Assembly (NCBI GenBank): GCA_902491795.1
Contig: CABUIX010000013.1
Location: 1 to 43,092 of the forward strand
Source of the DNA: an uncultured Bacteroidales bacterium
GTDB lineage: Bacteria > Bacteroidota > Bacteroidia > Bacteroidales > UBA932
Direction of reading: 5' to 3'
Length of the DNA: 43,092 nt
A program made the translations under genes and the position numbers. Below, piece by piece: positions 15,576-24,214 of this stretch. Under the pieces are notes generated by a model. It did not search any database, was not told the DNA's origin, and saw nothing but the letters and a program-made list of their open reading frames with translations. Every line of letters starts with the position of its first letter. Position 1 is the stretch's first letter.

Positions 15576-18500
15576 TCATCTTACGACAATGCTCACTCCT
15601 CCAGTGATACCGGCTGGAAGCAATCTGCTCCCGGAATTCACCAGAGGAGTGGTAGCATAGGTATACCTCTCACCTTCAGGCAGGAAAGTATCTCCTATCA
15701 TACGATTGGTCAACTGATTTGCAACAGTAATTTCCAAATTGTTGTTCCCGGCCACAAGACAGTCAGTTACATCAATTTCCCAAGGGGAGCACCAGATCAG
15801 ACCTGCTTCCTTTCCGTTGACGCGCACTGAAGATACTGCGGAAAGACCATCAATGTGGAGGAAAACTCTTCCGGCAGCCATGGAGCCGTCATCATTTCCG
15901 GAGGAAGAATCACTTGCAGGAACGCCTTCCGGCAAAATGAAAGTCTTACGGTATACTGCAGTTCCGGAATGATATTTCAGTTCCGGATCATCAAAAGAGG
16001 TCCAATCTGCCAATACCGGCATTTCCACAGTCTTCTTTCCGTCGGGAAGGAGGAAATCAACGTTCCAGGCTTCATTCAGGGAATACTCAACCTTACTGCG
16101 ACCTCCAGACCTCATTCTTTCCGGAGGCTGATATCCCTCTGCCGGCAACAGCACCACGAAACCAGACTCATAGGGTGCCAGGAACAGATCAACTGAAACA
16201 TCGCCAGAAACATCAAGCCGGCTGGGCATCGAGTAACGGCTTCCGTCAAGCGGATCCCAAAATTCAACAGCTTTTCCGGAAGAATTCCTGAGAGGAACAT
16301 ATCCTGCAAATGACGTGTTGCTGTGATTGGCAAAGAAATATATTTCCTCCGTACCTGTACTGCGGTGGGCAAAAAACAATTTGTCATCAGGCTTCCCCCC
16401 GCTGACAAAGCCGGCATCAGGCAATATACCATTGTCAGAGAGGAATTCATCCAGCCCATAATCACCGCGCACCCGGGCATCATACACAGGCACCCCGGCC
16501 TCTTCAAGCCTGCGGACAACAACCTCAGCCTCAGGTTCAAGTCTTGCCAGACGTTCGATTACCAGAGCTGAATAACTCATTCCTCCTCCGGTGACCAGCT
16601 TTCCGTCTTCAGCTGACATCAGCCCGAGCAAAGCATCATCAGTGCAGACATCCCAATCATAGCCCTCCGGGATTACCGGCAACCTGTAGGAAAGAATCTT
16701 CATGGAAATCTCGCTGCCAAGGTATATACACAGGTCAACTACCGGCCTCCCCTGACGCATCATGTATGAACAACGGGACTGCCAGTCCCAGAAACCTCGA
16801 CTGAGAGGCCACATGGTATTGTTGCGGTTCAGACAGTATTCCCTGCCATTGGCCGTATTGCCGGGCCGAAGGTCAAGCCAAGGTTGATATGCACTCGCGC
16901 ATACAGCGAGCTCATTCACATGAAAAGCATAGGCATAGTCTGCAAGAGTCTTCAAATATCCAAGCGACTGGCTGTATTTCGCATCAGTAAACGCCTCAGC
17001 CGAAGCTATGGACTTTCCGTACACATGTGCGGCAGACGCGACCTCCTTGATGTCGTAGCAGCCATCTTTATGTTTGGCCCAGAATTCTCCTTGCGGCCGC
17101 CGAACACTGCCTTTGGCTGATATGTTGTCCGAAGTCATGCTCTGGCCATTGCCTGTCGCCTGAGCTGTCAGCATGACTCCGGCCTCCATTGCCAGCGTAT
17201 CAAGAGCAGCAAAATATCTGTGGTTTTCAAGCCATGCCAATGTGCGGCGATGGTCAAACAAGACATGACTGCTGAGTTCGGCAGAACCTGTCACATACCC
17301 CAAAAGGGCAGGAAAATAATCCGTCACGTCATAGCCGCGCAACTTCATGAACTCCTCGTCATACCCAAAAGTCCAATTCTGGCTTCCCATTTCATGGCTG
17401 TCCATTATCACACCGTCCGGCTTGAGTCCGCAGGAAGACAGGCTGTCTATTATGACGGCGGCAAAATTGTCCCACTGAAGCCGAGCCGCATCTTTGAGCA
17501 GTTTGTCGCACTCCAGGCCCATCTGCCCAGGACGACCATGCTTGGTATGACCACCAGTGGAAGTTTGCGCAATTCTGAGCACAATCCAACGTCTGTTTCC
17601 TCCAGGTGCCGTCCAATCCAGCTTCCCGTCCTTCCCGAGACAACAGCTAATATCAATTATCCGAGAAGGATCAATCACCTCATCCGTACCATATTCCGGA
17701 GTGCTTCCAAAGACCGGGTAATCACTGTCAAGCCCTGCAAGGTTCTCCCATTCATCGGTCATGGCAGCGGAAGACAGCACCATTCTACCCAACTCAAGGT
17801 CTCTTCTGCGCTGTCCGTCAGGCCTGTTCCACCCTTTCAAATTTATACGGAACCATCTTCCTGTCACGGCTTCAAAAGCGATGGTCTTCTGGGGAAAATG
17901 CAAATGGTACATAGCCGGGATATCCCTGACCTTCCGAAAATGCACACCGTCATCCGAAACCTCCAGACTGCCTATAGGCGGGAGATCAACATACCCGTCA
18001 CCATAAAAGGCATCACCTGGAGGCCCAGGCATATTCATTGCTCCGGTAGAATGCTTGGAAGTATTGTATTCACTGTAAGTCAGCGAACGGGCGGTGAAAG
18101 GGCGGCCAAAATCGAACACGAGACAAGTGTCGGAATCGAACCTTTCCGTTGCGCTTACCAAAACTTTTTCTTCCCACAAAACATTCTCAGGCTCGGGGAA
18201 CGCCAGCACACATATATCCCAATATTTCCTTGAGGAAGGTGCGGGCAGAGAGCCTTTCCAACTTTCACCGGCATTCAGAATCACAGAACTGCTGCAGAGT
18301 CTCTTCATGCTCATTTCTTCGGTTATCCATGGTCCTCCTGCGACAAATCCATTTGAAAGATTTATCTCAAATGTCAGGTTCAGCCTGTCGGCTTCTGATG
18401 CCGAAAAGATAAGTGCATCCCACCATTCCGGAGAAAATACGGGAAATGCACCTTCTGCATCTCCGTGAACCTGATCATAGTAGACCACCCCTCCAACCCC

Positions 18501-18698
18501 GGCCTCCTTGAAAGCTTCCAGGTCAGCTGTAATTCCTTCATGAGTTGTGGGCGTCTCCCCATGAAACCACCACAATTTCGTCCTGGTGGAATCCGGAGCA
18601 GCTCTGAATTCCTCATAAATTCCTTTGGCATCCGCAGTACACACTGCTGCGGAACAGGTCAAACAGGCCAAAACAGCCAGAACACAGAATCTATTCAT
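15576..18698 (-). CDS. GH106 alpha-L-rhamnosidase, secreted
   Basis: Predicted to release terminal alpha-L-rhamnose from rhamnogalacturonan oligosaccharides. From ATG 18698 the protein has 1040 residues: signal peptide (about 1-22), a (beta/alpha)8-like catalytic region with inserted beta domains, and C-terminal beta-sandwich modules. GH106 hallmarks are DSHEMGSQNWT (E436 in this numbering) and SAEAFT (E568), the probable catalytic glutamates, plus the N-terminal KLWWFHGE. The C-terminal HIDGLSAVSSVRVNG and LEITVANQLTNRMIGD segments match the galactose-binding-like module of the family. A TTG five codons upstream is less likely, since the ATG overlaps the GH2 stop by 8 nt. The gene is visibly richer in A+T than the lyase gene facing it. 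Confidence 0.88.
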   Translation of the reverse strand: MNRFCVLAVLACLTCSAAVCTADAKGIYEEFRAAPDSTRTKLWWFHGETPTTHEGITADLEAFKEAGVGGVVYYDQVHGDAEGAFPVFSPEWWDALIFSASEADRLNLTFEINLSNGFVAGGPWITEEMSMKRLCSSSVILNAGESWKGSLPAPSSRKYWDICVLAFPEPENVLWEEKVLVSATERFDSDTCLVFDFGRPFTARSLTYSEYNTSKHSTGAMNMPGPPGDAFYGDGYVDLPPIGSLEVSDDGVHFRKVRDIPAMYHLHFPQKTIAFEAVTGRWFRINLKGWNRPDGQRRRDLELGRMVLSSAAMTDEWENLAGLDSDYPVFGSTPEYGTDEVIDPSRIIDISCCLGKDGKLDWTAPGGNRRWIVLRIAQTSTGGHTKHGRPGQMGLECDKLLKDAARLQWDNFAAVIIDSLSSCGLKPDGVIMDSHEMGSQNWTFGYDEEFMKLRGYDVTDYFPALLGYVTGSAELSSHVLFDHRRTLAWLENHRYFAALDTLAMEAGVMLTAQATGNGQSMTSDNISAKGSVRRPQGEFWAKHKDGCYDIKEVASAAHVYGKSIASAEAFTDAKYSQSLGYLKTLADYAYAFHVNELAVCASAYQPWLDLRPGNTANGREYCLNRNNTMWPLSRGFWDWQSRCSYMMRQGRPVVDLCIYLGSEISMKILSYRLPVIPEGYDWDVCTDDALLGLMSAEDGKLVTGGGMSYSALVIERLARLEPEAEVVVRRLEEAGVPVYDARVRGDYGLDEFLSDNGILPDAGFVSGGKPDDKLFFAHRSTGTEEIYFFANHSNTSFAGYVPLRNSSGKAVEFWDPLDGSRYSMPSRLDVSGDVSVDLFLAPYESGFVVLLPAEGYQPPERMRSGGRSKVEYSLNEAWNVDFLLPDGKKTVEMPVLADWTSFDDPELKYHSGTAVYRKTFILPEGVPASDSSSGNDDGSMAAGRVFLHIDGLSAVSSVRVNGKEAGLIWCSPWEIDVTDCLVAGNNNLEITVANQLTNRMIGDTFLPEGERYTYATTPLVNSGSRLLPAGITGGVSIVVR

Positions 18699-21117
18699 GC
18701 CGAGTCGTTTCAAAATCCAGGATGGCAGGTTTCAGTCCCGGGCAACTGATTTTCACCTTTACAGGGCCAGGATGGCATGTGGACCTCAGAATCGTCATGG
18801 CGAATCCTTTGTAAAGACTGCGAGTGTTTCCAGAAAACAAGTCATCAGAAAGATGATCCCCGTTATCCATCGCAAGGACTGTTGCTTCTCCTTCAACGTC
18901 AACGGTGATTTCTCCGGAAGCCAGAGGAGACCTGACGCCCCTTGAATCCACAGCATAGACCCTGATATACTGAAGATCCATTCCATCGGAAACCCAGTCA
19001 GGATTCTCTGCTACAGCAAGCAGACGCACCGGCTTTCCTGCAGTCCTTATCTCATGTTCCGCAACTTGTCTTCCTGCAGTCCTCGCTACAGCCTTAAGAG
19101 TACCGGGCCTGTACGGAATGTCTTCCCACAGAATTACATTACGGGTACGGATATCCTCCATATTATTATGCCTTACCCCAAGTGACTTCCCATTGAGGAA
19201 CAGTTCAACTTCCTCGGCGTTGGTATACGTGTAAATGTCATAATGCTCACCACTGGTCCGGTTCCAATGGTCAGAAATCTTTTTCTGCCCGACAATAATG
19301 TCGTTCCAAAGCACAGCATCGCCTTCGCTGTCCACCACACCGATGTGAACCACCGGATCCTCATCAAAAATGCTTTTCATGAGCCACGCCTGTGGATATG
19401 GCTCCAATGAATGATTGAAGAACGAATAATTCCATCCTTTCTTTGGCCAGCGGTCAGCTTCTCCCCAATACTCTATAGCACCCCAGTATGCCAGACCTAC
19501 CATCCTGTCCCTGTCCATTCCGAAGAACGGAGCCGCCAGTTCATTGGTGACAGCCTCACTCTGATAGATTATGAGGTCGGGATTATGTTCAAGATATTTT
19601 CCGTAATCTTCCCAGCAATAGTTGTAGCTTGCGACTTCAGTTACACAAGACAGCTCCGGAGGTACGATATTGTCCTCAACATTGAATTCGGGACTATGTT
19701 TTACTATACCTTTTGCCCTGGCCGGATACATGGCCACAGTGGTTTTCCTCGTCGGATCGTACCTCTTGACCATTATATCCATGATCTTGTATGAAGTTAC
19801 ACCCCAATCTCTCGTCTGGAAGCCGCAACGCCATTCTTCAAACTGAAGTTCATTGCCGAGGCTCCACATTATCACCGAAGGATGATTGCGGTCCCTTTTG
19901 ATCCATTCAGGTATATTCTGATACCAAAGTTCTGTCCATGGCTTACGTCCAGCCCAAGCCGTTTTCGTACCCCATTTGTCATACAGTTCATCGACAATCA
20001 ATATTCCCTTCTCATCCGCAATATCAAGAAATGCTTCCGAATACGGATTATGTGAAGTCCTTATATGGTTGAATCCGAATTCTTTGATCCTGTCCATCAT
20101 CCTGCTGATGGATGTCTCGAAAGCCGCCGCTCCTATGGCACCAAGATCATGATGCACCGCTATGCCTTTCAGAAACACCTTCTTCCCATTCAGCTTAAGT
20201 CCATATTCCTTGGAAAACTCAACAGTACGTATGCCGAAACGCTCCCTGGCTGCATCCAAAGGTTTTCCTTCCTGCATCAGGATCACATTTGCCGAATATA
20301 GGGATGGCGTTTCGCATGACCACAGCAATGGTTCACGGATATCCACCGCAGGCATGGTCACTTCTACCGACGGCTGCCTCCATTTTTCAGGGACATCACA
20401 GGAAGTGACGCCTACAAGCCTTCCGTCAGGTGCATAAATTTCCGCGAGCAATGACAATCCGTGTTCCTTGTCGAAGACACCGTCCACTTCAACGGAAATA
20501 TTGACTCTGGCAGAATGTTCCGAAACCTCGGGTGTCGTCACAAACACGCCATGTCTGGCTATTGCCAGTGTACTGTTCTTAATCACAAGATGCACATCCC
20601 GGAAAAGGCCGCCTCCCGTGTACCATCTTGAATCACCGCTGTCTCCGGTATCAGCCCTTACCGCCACCACATTAGGTCCGTCATAATTCAGAAGATCTGT
20701 TATGTCAGTTTCGAACCCCAGGTATCCATAATCTGTACCTCCGGCGTGGATGCCGTTCACCCAGACATCTCCGGTCAGCATTATGCCCTCAAAATCAATA
20801 AAGACCCTCTTGCATTTCCAAGAAGGATCAGCATTGAATGTCTTCCTGTACCAGCCTACGCCCATATTCTTGAACCCTCTTCCTCGGCTGGCCGTGGAAT
20901 CCCAAGGCTGTTCAATCTGAAAGTCATGTGGAAGATCAAGGCTGCGCCATGCATCGTCATCAAAATCAGGACACGATGCAGAAGCATCATCTCCTGGGGA
21001 AAACTTCCAGTCGAAATTGAAAAGCACATCCTCGCGTATCTGCACATCACCGTCTGCGGCAAAAGCTTCAGAAGCAGTCAAGGTGCATAGCAGCACCGCT
21101 ATCAGAAATCTGAACAT
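18691..21117 (-). CDS. GH2 family beta-galactosidase-type glycoside hydrolase, secreted
   Basis: The 808 residues begin with a signal peptide (about 1-21), then a sugar-binding sandwich domain (about 30-180, with WYRKTF and GGTDYGY), an Ig-like domain (about 190-300), a TIM barrel (about 305-600) and C-terminal Ig-like domains including a DUF4982-like part. Catalytic residues are E423 (acid/base, SLGNEL) and E521 (nucleophile, IIYQSEA). KGIAVHHDLGAIG and HIRTSHNPYSE are typical of GH2 beta-galactosidases. In this context it probably trims galactan side chains or terminal galactose of rhamnogalacturonan-I, but beta-glucuronidase or arabinosidase activity cannot be excluded. It is the first gene of the GH2-GH106 pair, has its own promoter and low GC. 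Confidence 0.88.
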   Translation of the reverse strand: MFRFLIAVLLCTLTASEAFAADGDVQIREDVLFNFDWKFSPGDDASASCPDFDDDAWRSLDLPHDFQIEQPWDSTASRGRGFKNMGVGWYRKTFNADPSWKCKRVFIDFEGIMLTGDVWVNGIHAGGTDYGYLGFETDITDLLNYDGPNVVAVRADTGDSGDSRWYTGGGLFRDVHLVIKNSTLAIARHGVFVTTPEVSEHSARVNISVEVDGVFDKEHGLSLLAEIYAPDGRLVGVTSCDVPEKWRQPSVEVTMPAVDIREPLLWSCETPSLYSANVILMQEGKPLDAARERFGIRTVEFSKEYGLKLNGKKVFLKGIAVHHDLGAIGAAAFETSISRMMDRIKEFGFNHIRTSHNPYSEAFLDIADEKGILIVDELYDKWGTKTAWAGRKPWTELWYQNIPEWIKRDRNHPSVIMWSLGNELQFEEWRCGFQTRDWGVTSYKIMDIMVKRYDPTRKTTVAMYPARAKGIVKHSPEFNVEDNIVPPELSCVTEVASYNYCWEDYGKYLEHNPDLIIYQSEAVTNELAAPFFGMDRDRMVGLAYWGAIEYWGEADRWPKKGWNYSFFNHSLEPYPQAWLMKSIFDEDPVVHIGVVDSEGDAVLWNDIIVGQKKISDHWNRTSGEHYDIYTYTNAEEVELFLNGKSLGVRHNNMEDIRTRNVILWEDIPYRPGTLKAVARTAGRQVAEHEIRTAGKPVRLLAVAENPDWVSDGMDLQYIRVYAVDSRGVRSPLASGEITVDVEGEATVLAMDNGDHLSDDLFSGNTRSLYKGFAMTILRSTCHPGPVKVKISCPGLKPAILDFETTRHE

Positions 21118-21147
21118 AAGTAATTTCTTTTATTGTCATCTACGCTT

Positions 21148-21180
21148 CAAAGTTATTAATTCCAAGGAAGAAAAAACAAT
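21148..21180 (-). promoter_or_regulatory. GH2-GH106 promoter
   Basis: Minus-strand TAACTTTG (complement of 21148-21155) fits TAnnTTTG; a partial -33 ATTG (complement of 21177-21180) lies 21 bp upstream. The -7 box ends 30 nt before the GH2 ATG. The site overlaps the start of the decayed recombinase reading frame, so the operon may have gained its promoter after insertion. Confidence 0.5.
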
Positions 21181-21485
21181 GCTCAAGAGGAATATGGCGT
21201 TGATTGACGAGAAGATTAAACGGGCAAGACAGAGATCTGTGGTTGGCGAAGTATCTGAAGAAGACTATACCAACGGTTATTGCAACTGCCTCATAATTAA
21301 GGGATTTGTGGCATGATTCCGACTATGAGACAAAGCTGAAAATAGAAAAATTAGTCTATCCGAACGGAATTTTTTGGGACAAGGAAAAACGCAATTATCG
21401 AACCGAAAACCGCAACTCCGTATTCAATATAATGGACAAATATTCAATGACTTACGGAAACGAAAAAGGGGACAGTCTCATCTGA
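21158..21485 (+). pseudogene. Decayed 3' end of a serine recombinase
   Basis: Two overlapping plus-strand frames encode what looks like the C-terminus of a Bacteroidetes serine recombinase. The first (to stop 21314-21316) reads ALIDEKIKRARQRSVVGEVS around 21200-21260, like the coiled-coil linker. The second (about 21325 to stop 21483-21485) reads DYETKLKIEKLVYPNGIFWD and KEKRNYRTENRNSVFNIMD, the typical last part of these proteins. A frameshift joins them and the catalytic N-terminal part is absent, so the gene is a relic. It lies between the AT-rich GH2 gene and tRNA-Leu, a classic edge position. This accounts for the otherwise gene-less 21118-21498. Confidence 0.65.
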
Positions 21486-21497
21486 AACTGTCCCCTT
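21463..21497 (-). terminator. Intrinsic terminator of tRNA-Leu
   Basis: Reading the minus strand just past the tRNA, AAGGGGACAGT pairs with ACTGTCCCCTT around a 10-base loop (arms 21466-21476 and 21487-21497), then a run of T. The stem is perfect over 11 bp. It overlaps the stop of the recombinase relic on the other strand. Confidence 0.8.
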
Positions 21498-21498
21498 G

Positions 21499-21579
21499 TG
21501 CGGGTGAAGGGACTCGAACCCATACGCACGAGGCACCAGATCCTAAGTCTGGCTTGGCTACCAATTACAACACACCCGC
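21499..21579 (-). tRNA. tRNA-Leu (anticodon TAG)
   Basis: The minus strand folds as a class II tRNA of 81 nt without encoded CCA. Acceptor GCGGGTG pairs with CACCCGC, discriminator A. The D-stem is TTG/CAA with GG in the loop. The anticodon stem CCAGA/TCTGG holds loop CTTAGGA, anticodon TAG, reading CUA/CUN leucine. Oddities: the T-stem (ATGGG / CCCTT around TTCGAGT) has a T-T mismatch, and the variable arm can form only about two base pairs. It could be a functional divergent copy or one damaged by integration next door; the intact promoter box and terminator favour expression. Confidence 0.85.
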
Positions 21580-21623
21580 ATCGCGCTTGTCTCCCGCAAA
21601 ACAGCGGAAAACGCTACGGCTGA

Positions 21624-21631
21624 CAAATATA
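21624..21631 (-). promoter_or_regulatory. tRNA-Leu -7 promoter element
   Basis: Minus-strand TATATTTG (complement of 21624-21631) fits TAnnTTTG about 44 nt before the mature tRNA 5' end. The nearest upstream TTTG is 23 bp away, longer than the usual spacing. Confidence 0.5.
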
Positions 21632-21675
21632 GCAAATTTCCCCTCCGTAAGCATCAAATTTGAACAGATATTCGC

Positions 21676-21683
21676 TATATTTG
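21676..21683 (+). promoter_or_regulatory. Glutamine synthetase -7 promoter element
   Basis: TATATTTG at 21676-21683 fits TAnnTTTG and gives a leader of about 40 nt before the ATG at 21730. It is divergent from the tRNA-Leu promoter. A TTTG 13 bp upstream is too close to be a normal -33 box. Confidence 0.5.
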
Positions 21684-21729
21684 TTCAATAGCCACAGCCA
21701 AACCACTAATTATAAACACTTTGACAATC

Positions 21730-23238
21730 ATGTACAATCTTGAATCAGCAGACCAGAATCTTGGATTCCTCAAATCCAGGGACTTCGGTCTTGAACAGAC
21801 AATAGACTTCATATCGAAAAACGGCATCATGATGCTCAACTTCATGTATCCGGCAGCCGACGGGAGGCTGAAGACTCTGAATTTTGCGACCGATGATCCC
21901 TCCAGCCTGCATTCAATCCTCTCTTCCGGAGAGCGCGTCGACGGCTCAAGCCTGTTTCCGTTCATCGAAGCAGGCAACAGCGACCTGTACGTAATCCCCC
22001 GGCTCAGGACAATGTTCATGGACCCGTTCTCCGAAATTCCGACAGTCAATTTTCTCTGTGCATTCTTTGACAAAAACGGGAACAGGCTTGAATGCTCACC
22101 CGAATATACCCTTCACAAGGCAGCGGAATTATTCCGGAAAAGGACAGGAATGGATTTCGAAGCCATGGGTGAGCTTGAGTTCTATGTGTCGGCACCAGAA
22201 GACATGAAACTCGGGATGTACCCGGCAAATGACCAGAAAGGCTACCACGAATCAGCTCCGTTCGCCAAGTTCAACGCCTTCCGGACCAAATGCATGTACC
22301 GGATCATGAAAGCCGGAGGCAAGATCAAATACGGACACTCCGAAGTGGGAAATTTCAGGCTTGGAGGAAGGCTGTACGAGCAGAACGAAATAGAATTCCT
22401 TCCCACAGACGTGTCGGATGCTGCAGACCAGCTGATGATTGCGAAATGGATTATCCGAAACACAGCCTTCGAATCCGGACTTGACGTAAGCTTCTCCCCG
22501 AAAATCTCAACCGGAAAGGCAGGTTCAGGGCTTCATGTCCACATGCGGTTCGTTAAGGACGGCGTCAACATGATGGTGGACAATGACGGAAAGCTGTCCG
22601 ATGTGGCACGCAGGGCAATCGCGGGACTCATGGAAATGGCACCTTCGATAACCGCTTTCGGAAATGCGAACCCTGTCTCATATCTCCGCCTCGTACCTCA
22701 TCAGGAAGCGCCCACAAGCATATGCTGGGGCGACCGCAACCGCTCTGTACTCGTGCGCGTTCCGCTTGGATGGTCTTCAGCTTCGGCAGACATGTTTTCT
22801 GCGGTCAACGGCAGTGATCCCGCAGTAACAGCCGCAGACGGAATGTCACGCCAGACAATCGAGATACGCTCGGCAGACTGCTCTGCGGACATATACCTGC
22901 TCCTTTCAGCCCTGTGCATCGCGTGCATGCACGGATTGGAAACGGAAGAGGCACTGAATATCGCCGAAAGGACGTATGTCGACATCAACATACACCGCGA
23001 GGAATCCAGAGAGCGTGCGACCTCGCTTGCCTCGCTTCCGGGTTCCTGCGCCGAATCAGCAGACATGCTCGAAAAACAGAGGGGCCTGTATGAACGCGAT
23101 GGCGTGTTCTCTCCCCGGATGGTCGACGGTGTCATTTCAAACCTGCGCTCATTCGGCGACGCCGACATGAGGGCAAGGCTAAAAGAAGACCCGGAGCTGG
23201 AAAAGGAACTTGTACTCAGATATTATCATTGCGGGTAG
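21730..23238 (+). CDS. glnA: Glutamine synthetase
   Basis: Makes glutamine from glutamate, ammonia and ATP. The protein from ATG 21730 has 502 residues with the beta-grasp N-domain (FMYPAADGRLKTLNF; GERVDGSSLFPFIEAGNSD) and the ATP-grasp-like catalytic domain (MGELEFYV, KYGHSEVGNF, GKAGSGLHVHMR, NPVSYLRLVPHQEAPT, CWGDRNRS). These match the glutamine synthetase common in Bacteroidales almost segment by segment. A TTG three codons upstream is not needed. The last 23 nt overlap the convergent EamA gene. Nitrogen control is likely but no specific operator is recognised. Confidence 0.94.
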   Translation: MYNLESADQNLGFLKSRDFGLEQTIDFISKNGIMMLNFMYPAADGRLKTLNFATDDPSSLHSILSSGERVDGSSLFPFIEAGNSDLYVIPRLRTMFMDPFSEIPTVNFLCAFFDKNGNRLECSPEYTLHKAAELFRKRTGMDFEAMGELEFYVSAPEDMKLGMYPANDQKGYHESAPFAKFNAFRTKCMYRIMKAGGKIKYGHSEVGNFRLGGRLYEQNEIEFLPTDVSDAADQLMIAKWIIRNTAFESGLDVSFSPKISTGKAGSGLHVHMRFVKDGVNMMVDNDGKLSDVARRAIAGLMEMAPSITAFGNANPVSYLRLVPHQEAPTSICWGDRNRSVLVRVPLGWSSASADMFSAVNGSDPAVTAADGMSRQTIEIRSADCSADIYLLLSALCIACMHGLETEEALNIAERTYVDINIHREESRERATSLASLPGSCAESADMLEKQRGLYERDGVFSPRMVDGVISNLRSFGDADMRARLKEDPELEKELVLRYYHCG

Positions 23239-24169
23239 CCGCCTGGCTGCTCTCTTCGATATCCGCACGGCTCTTGCTTGCCGTCACAAGATATACTCCA
23301 CCGAAAATGAGCAGAACGGCAATGCCCTTCACAATGTTGAAAGAATCCATGCCCCACAGCACCGCCACTATGCACGCCACAATAGGCTGCACATAATTGT
23401 ACATTCCTGCAACTGTAGGTCTCAGGTTCTTCTGCCCTACCACTATTAGCATGTAGCAGACGAACGTGGCAAGAACCACAATATATGCCAGACCGGCGAT
23501 GTTCGCAAAACTCAGTGCGGACCACTGAGTACGTATCAGGTCACGCGCAGAGAAAGGAAGCATGCAGATGAACGCATATGTGAACATCCATTTCATCAGG
23601 GTGACAAGAGAGTATTTCTCGACGAATTTCTTGTAGAACACAAGGTAACTTGCATAGCTGAGCTGGGCAAAAAGCACCAGAAGGTCACCCCATATTGCCG
23701 TGGAAGGCACATCGGAAGATGCAGCGCTTGAATTTCCGCTCCCGAGTATCAGAAGCAGGGCACCGCCGGCACCGGCAGCTATTCCCATGACCTTCTTGCC
23801 GGTAATGGGTTCCTTGAGCACGGCGGCTGCAAGGATCATCGCCCAGAGAGGCATGCTGGTGGTGATTATGGACGCTGTACCAGGAGTTGTCAGGCTGATC
23901 CCGAAGATATAGCTTCCCTGATTCAGCACTATCGCCAGAAGGGAAGCAAGGAACAGCCTCGCCATATCCTTGTGTTCCACATGTTCAGGCTTTCTGAAGA
24001 ATGAAACAAGCCAAAAGAGCAGCATCGCGCCGCCTACACGCAAGTCAACGACAACAAGGGGAGAAACAATTCCGGTCGCCATTATCAACTTTGACAAGGG
24101 GGACATGAAACCCCACATGGCGTTCGCCGCGAGCATTGACGCATGCCCTTTCAAACTGAATTTGCTCAT
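23216..24169 (-). CDS. EamA/DMT-family permease
   Basis: Inner-membrane transporter of the drug/metabolite superfamily, 317 residues with about ten hydrophobic segments in two EamA halves (about 10-140 and 160-297). The N-terminus has the typical ANAMWGFMSPLSKL motif; the second half has GDLLVLFAQLSYASYLVFYK and PTVAGMYNYVQPIVACIVAV. Members export amino acids or other metabolites, but the substrate cannot be read from sequence. Its 3' end overlaps that of the convergent glutamine synthetase gene by 23 nt, leaving no room for a terminator between them. Confidence 0.88.
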   Translation of the reverse strand: MSKFSLKGHASMLAANAMWGFMSPLSKLIMATGIVSPLVVVDLRVGGAMLLFWLVSFFRKPEHVEHKDMARLFLASLLAIVLNQGSYIFGISLTTPGTASIITTSMPLWAMILAAAVLKEPITGKKVMGIAAGAGGALLLILGSGNSSAASSDVPSTAIWGDLLVLFAQLSYASYLVFYKKFVEKYSLVTLMKWMFTYAFICMLPFSARDLIRTQWSALSFANIAGLAYIVVLATFVCYMLIVVGQKNLRPTVAGMYNYVQPIVACIVAVLWGMDSFNIVKGIAVLLIFGGVYLVTASKSRADIEESSQAATRNDNI

Positions 24170-24195
24170 TACACTACCAACTCTTTTTGCGGGCG

Positions 24196-24203
24196 CAAAG
24201 ATA
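24196..24203 (-). promoter_or_regulatory. EamA -7 promoter element
   Basis: Minus-strand TATCTTTG (complement of 24196-24203) lies 26 nt before the permease ATG, inside the 45-nt gap after the cyclo-ligase gene. No convincing -33 box. Confidence 0.5.
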
Positions 24204-24214
24204 ACACTTTTTTG

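Noticed and set aside
17220..18233. Plus-strand reading frame of 337 codons opposite GH106
   Set aside because: The minus strand carries the GH106 catalytic motifs here; the plus frame has no recognisable domain or promoter.
18699..18713. TTG start for GH106 five codons upstream of the ATG
   Set aside because: The ATG at 18698 overlaps the GH2 stop in a normal coupled junction and begins a good signal peptide; TTG is not needed.
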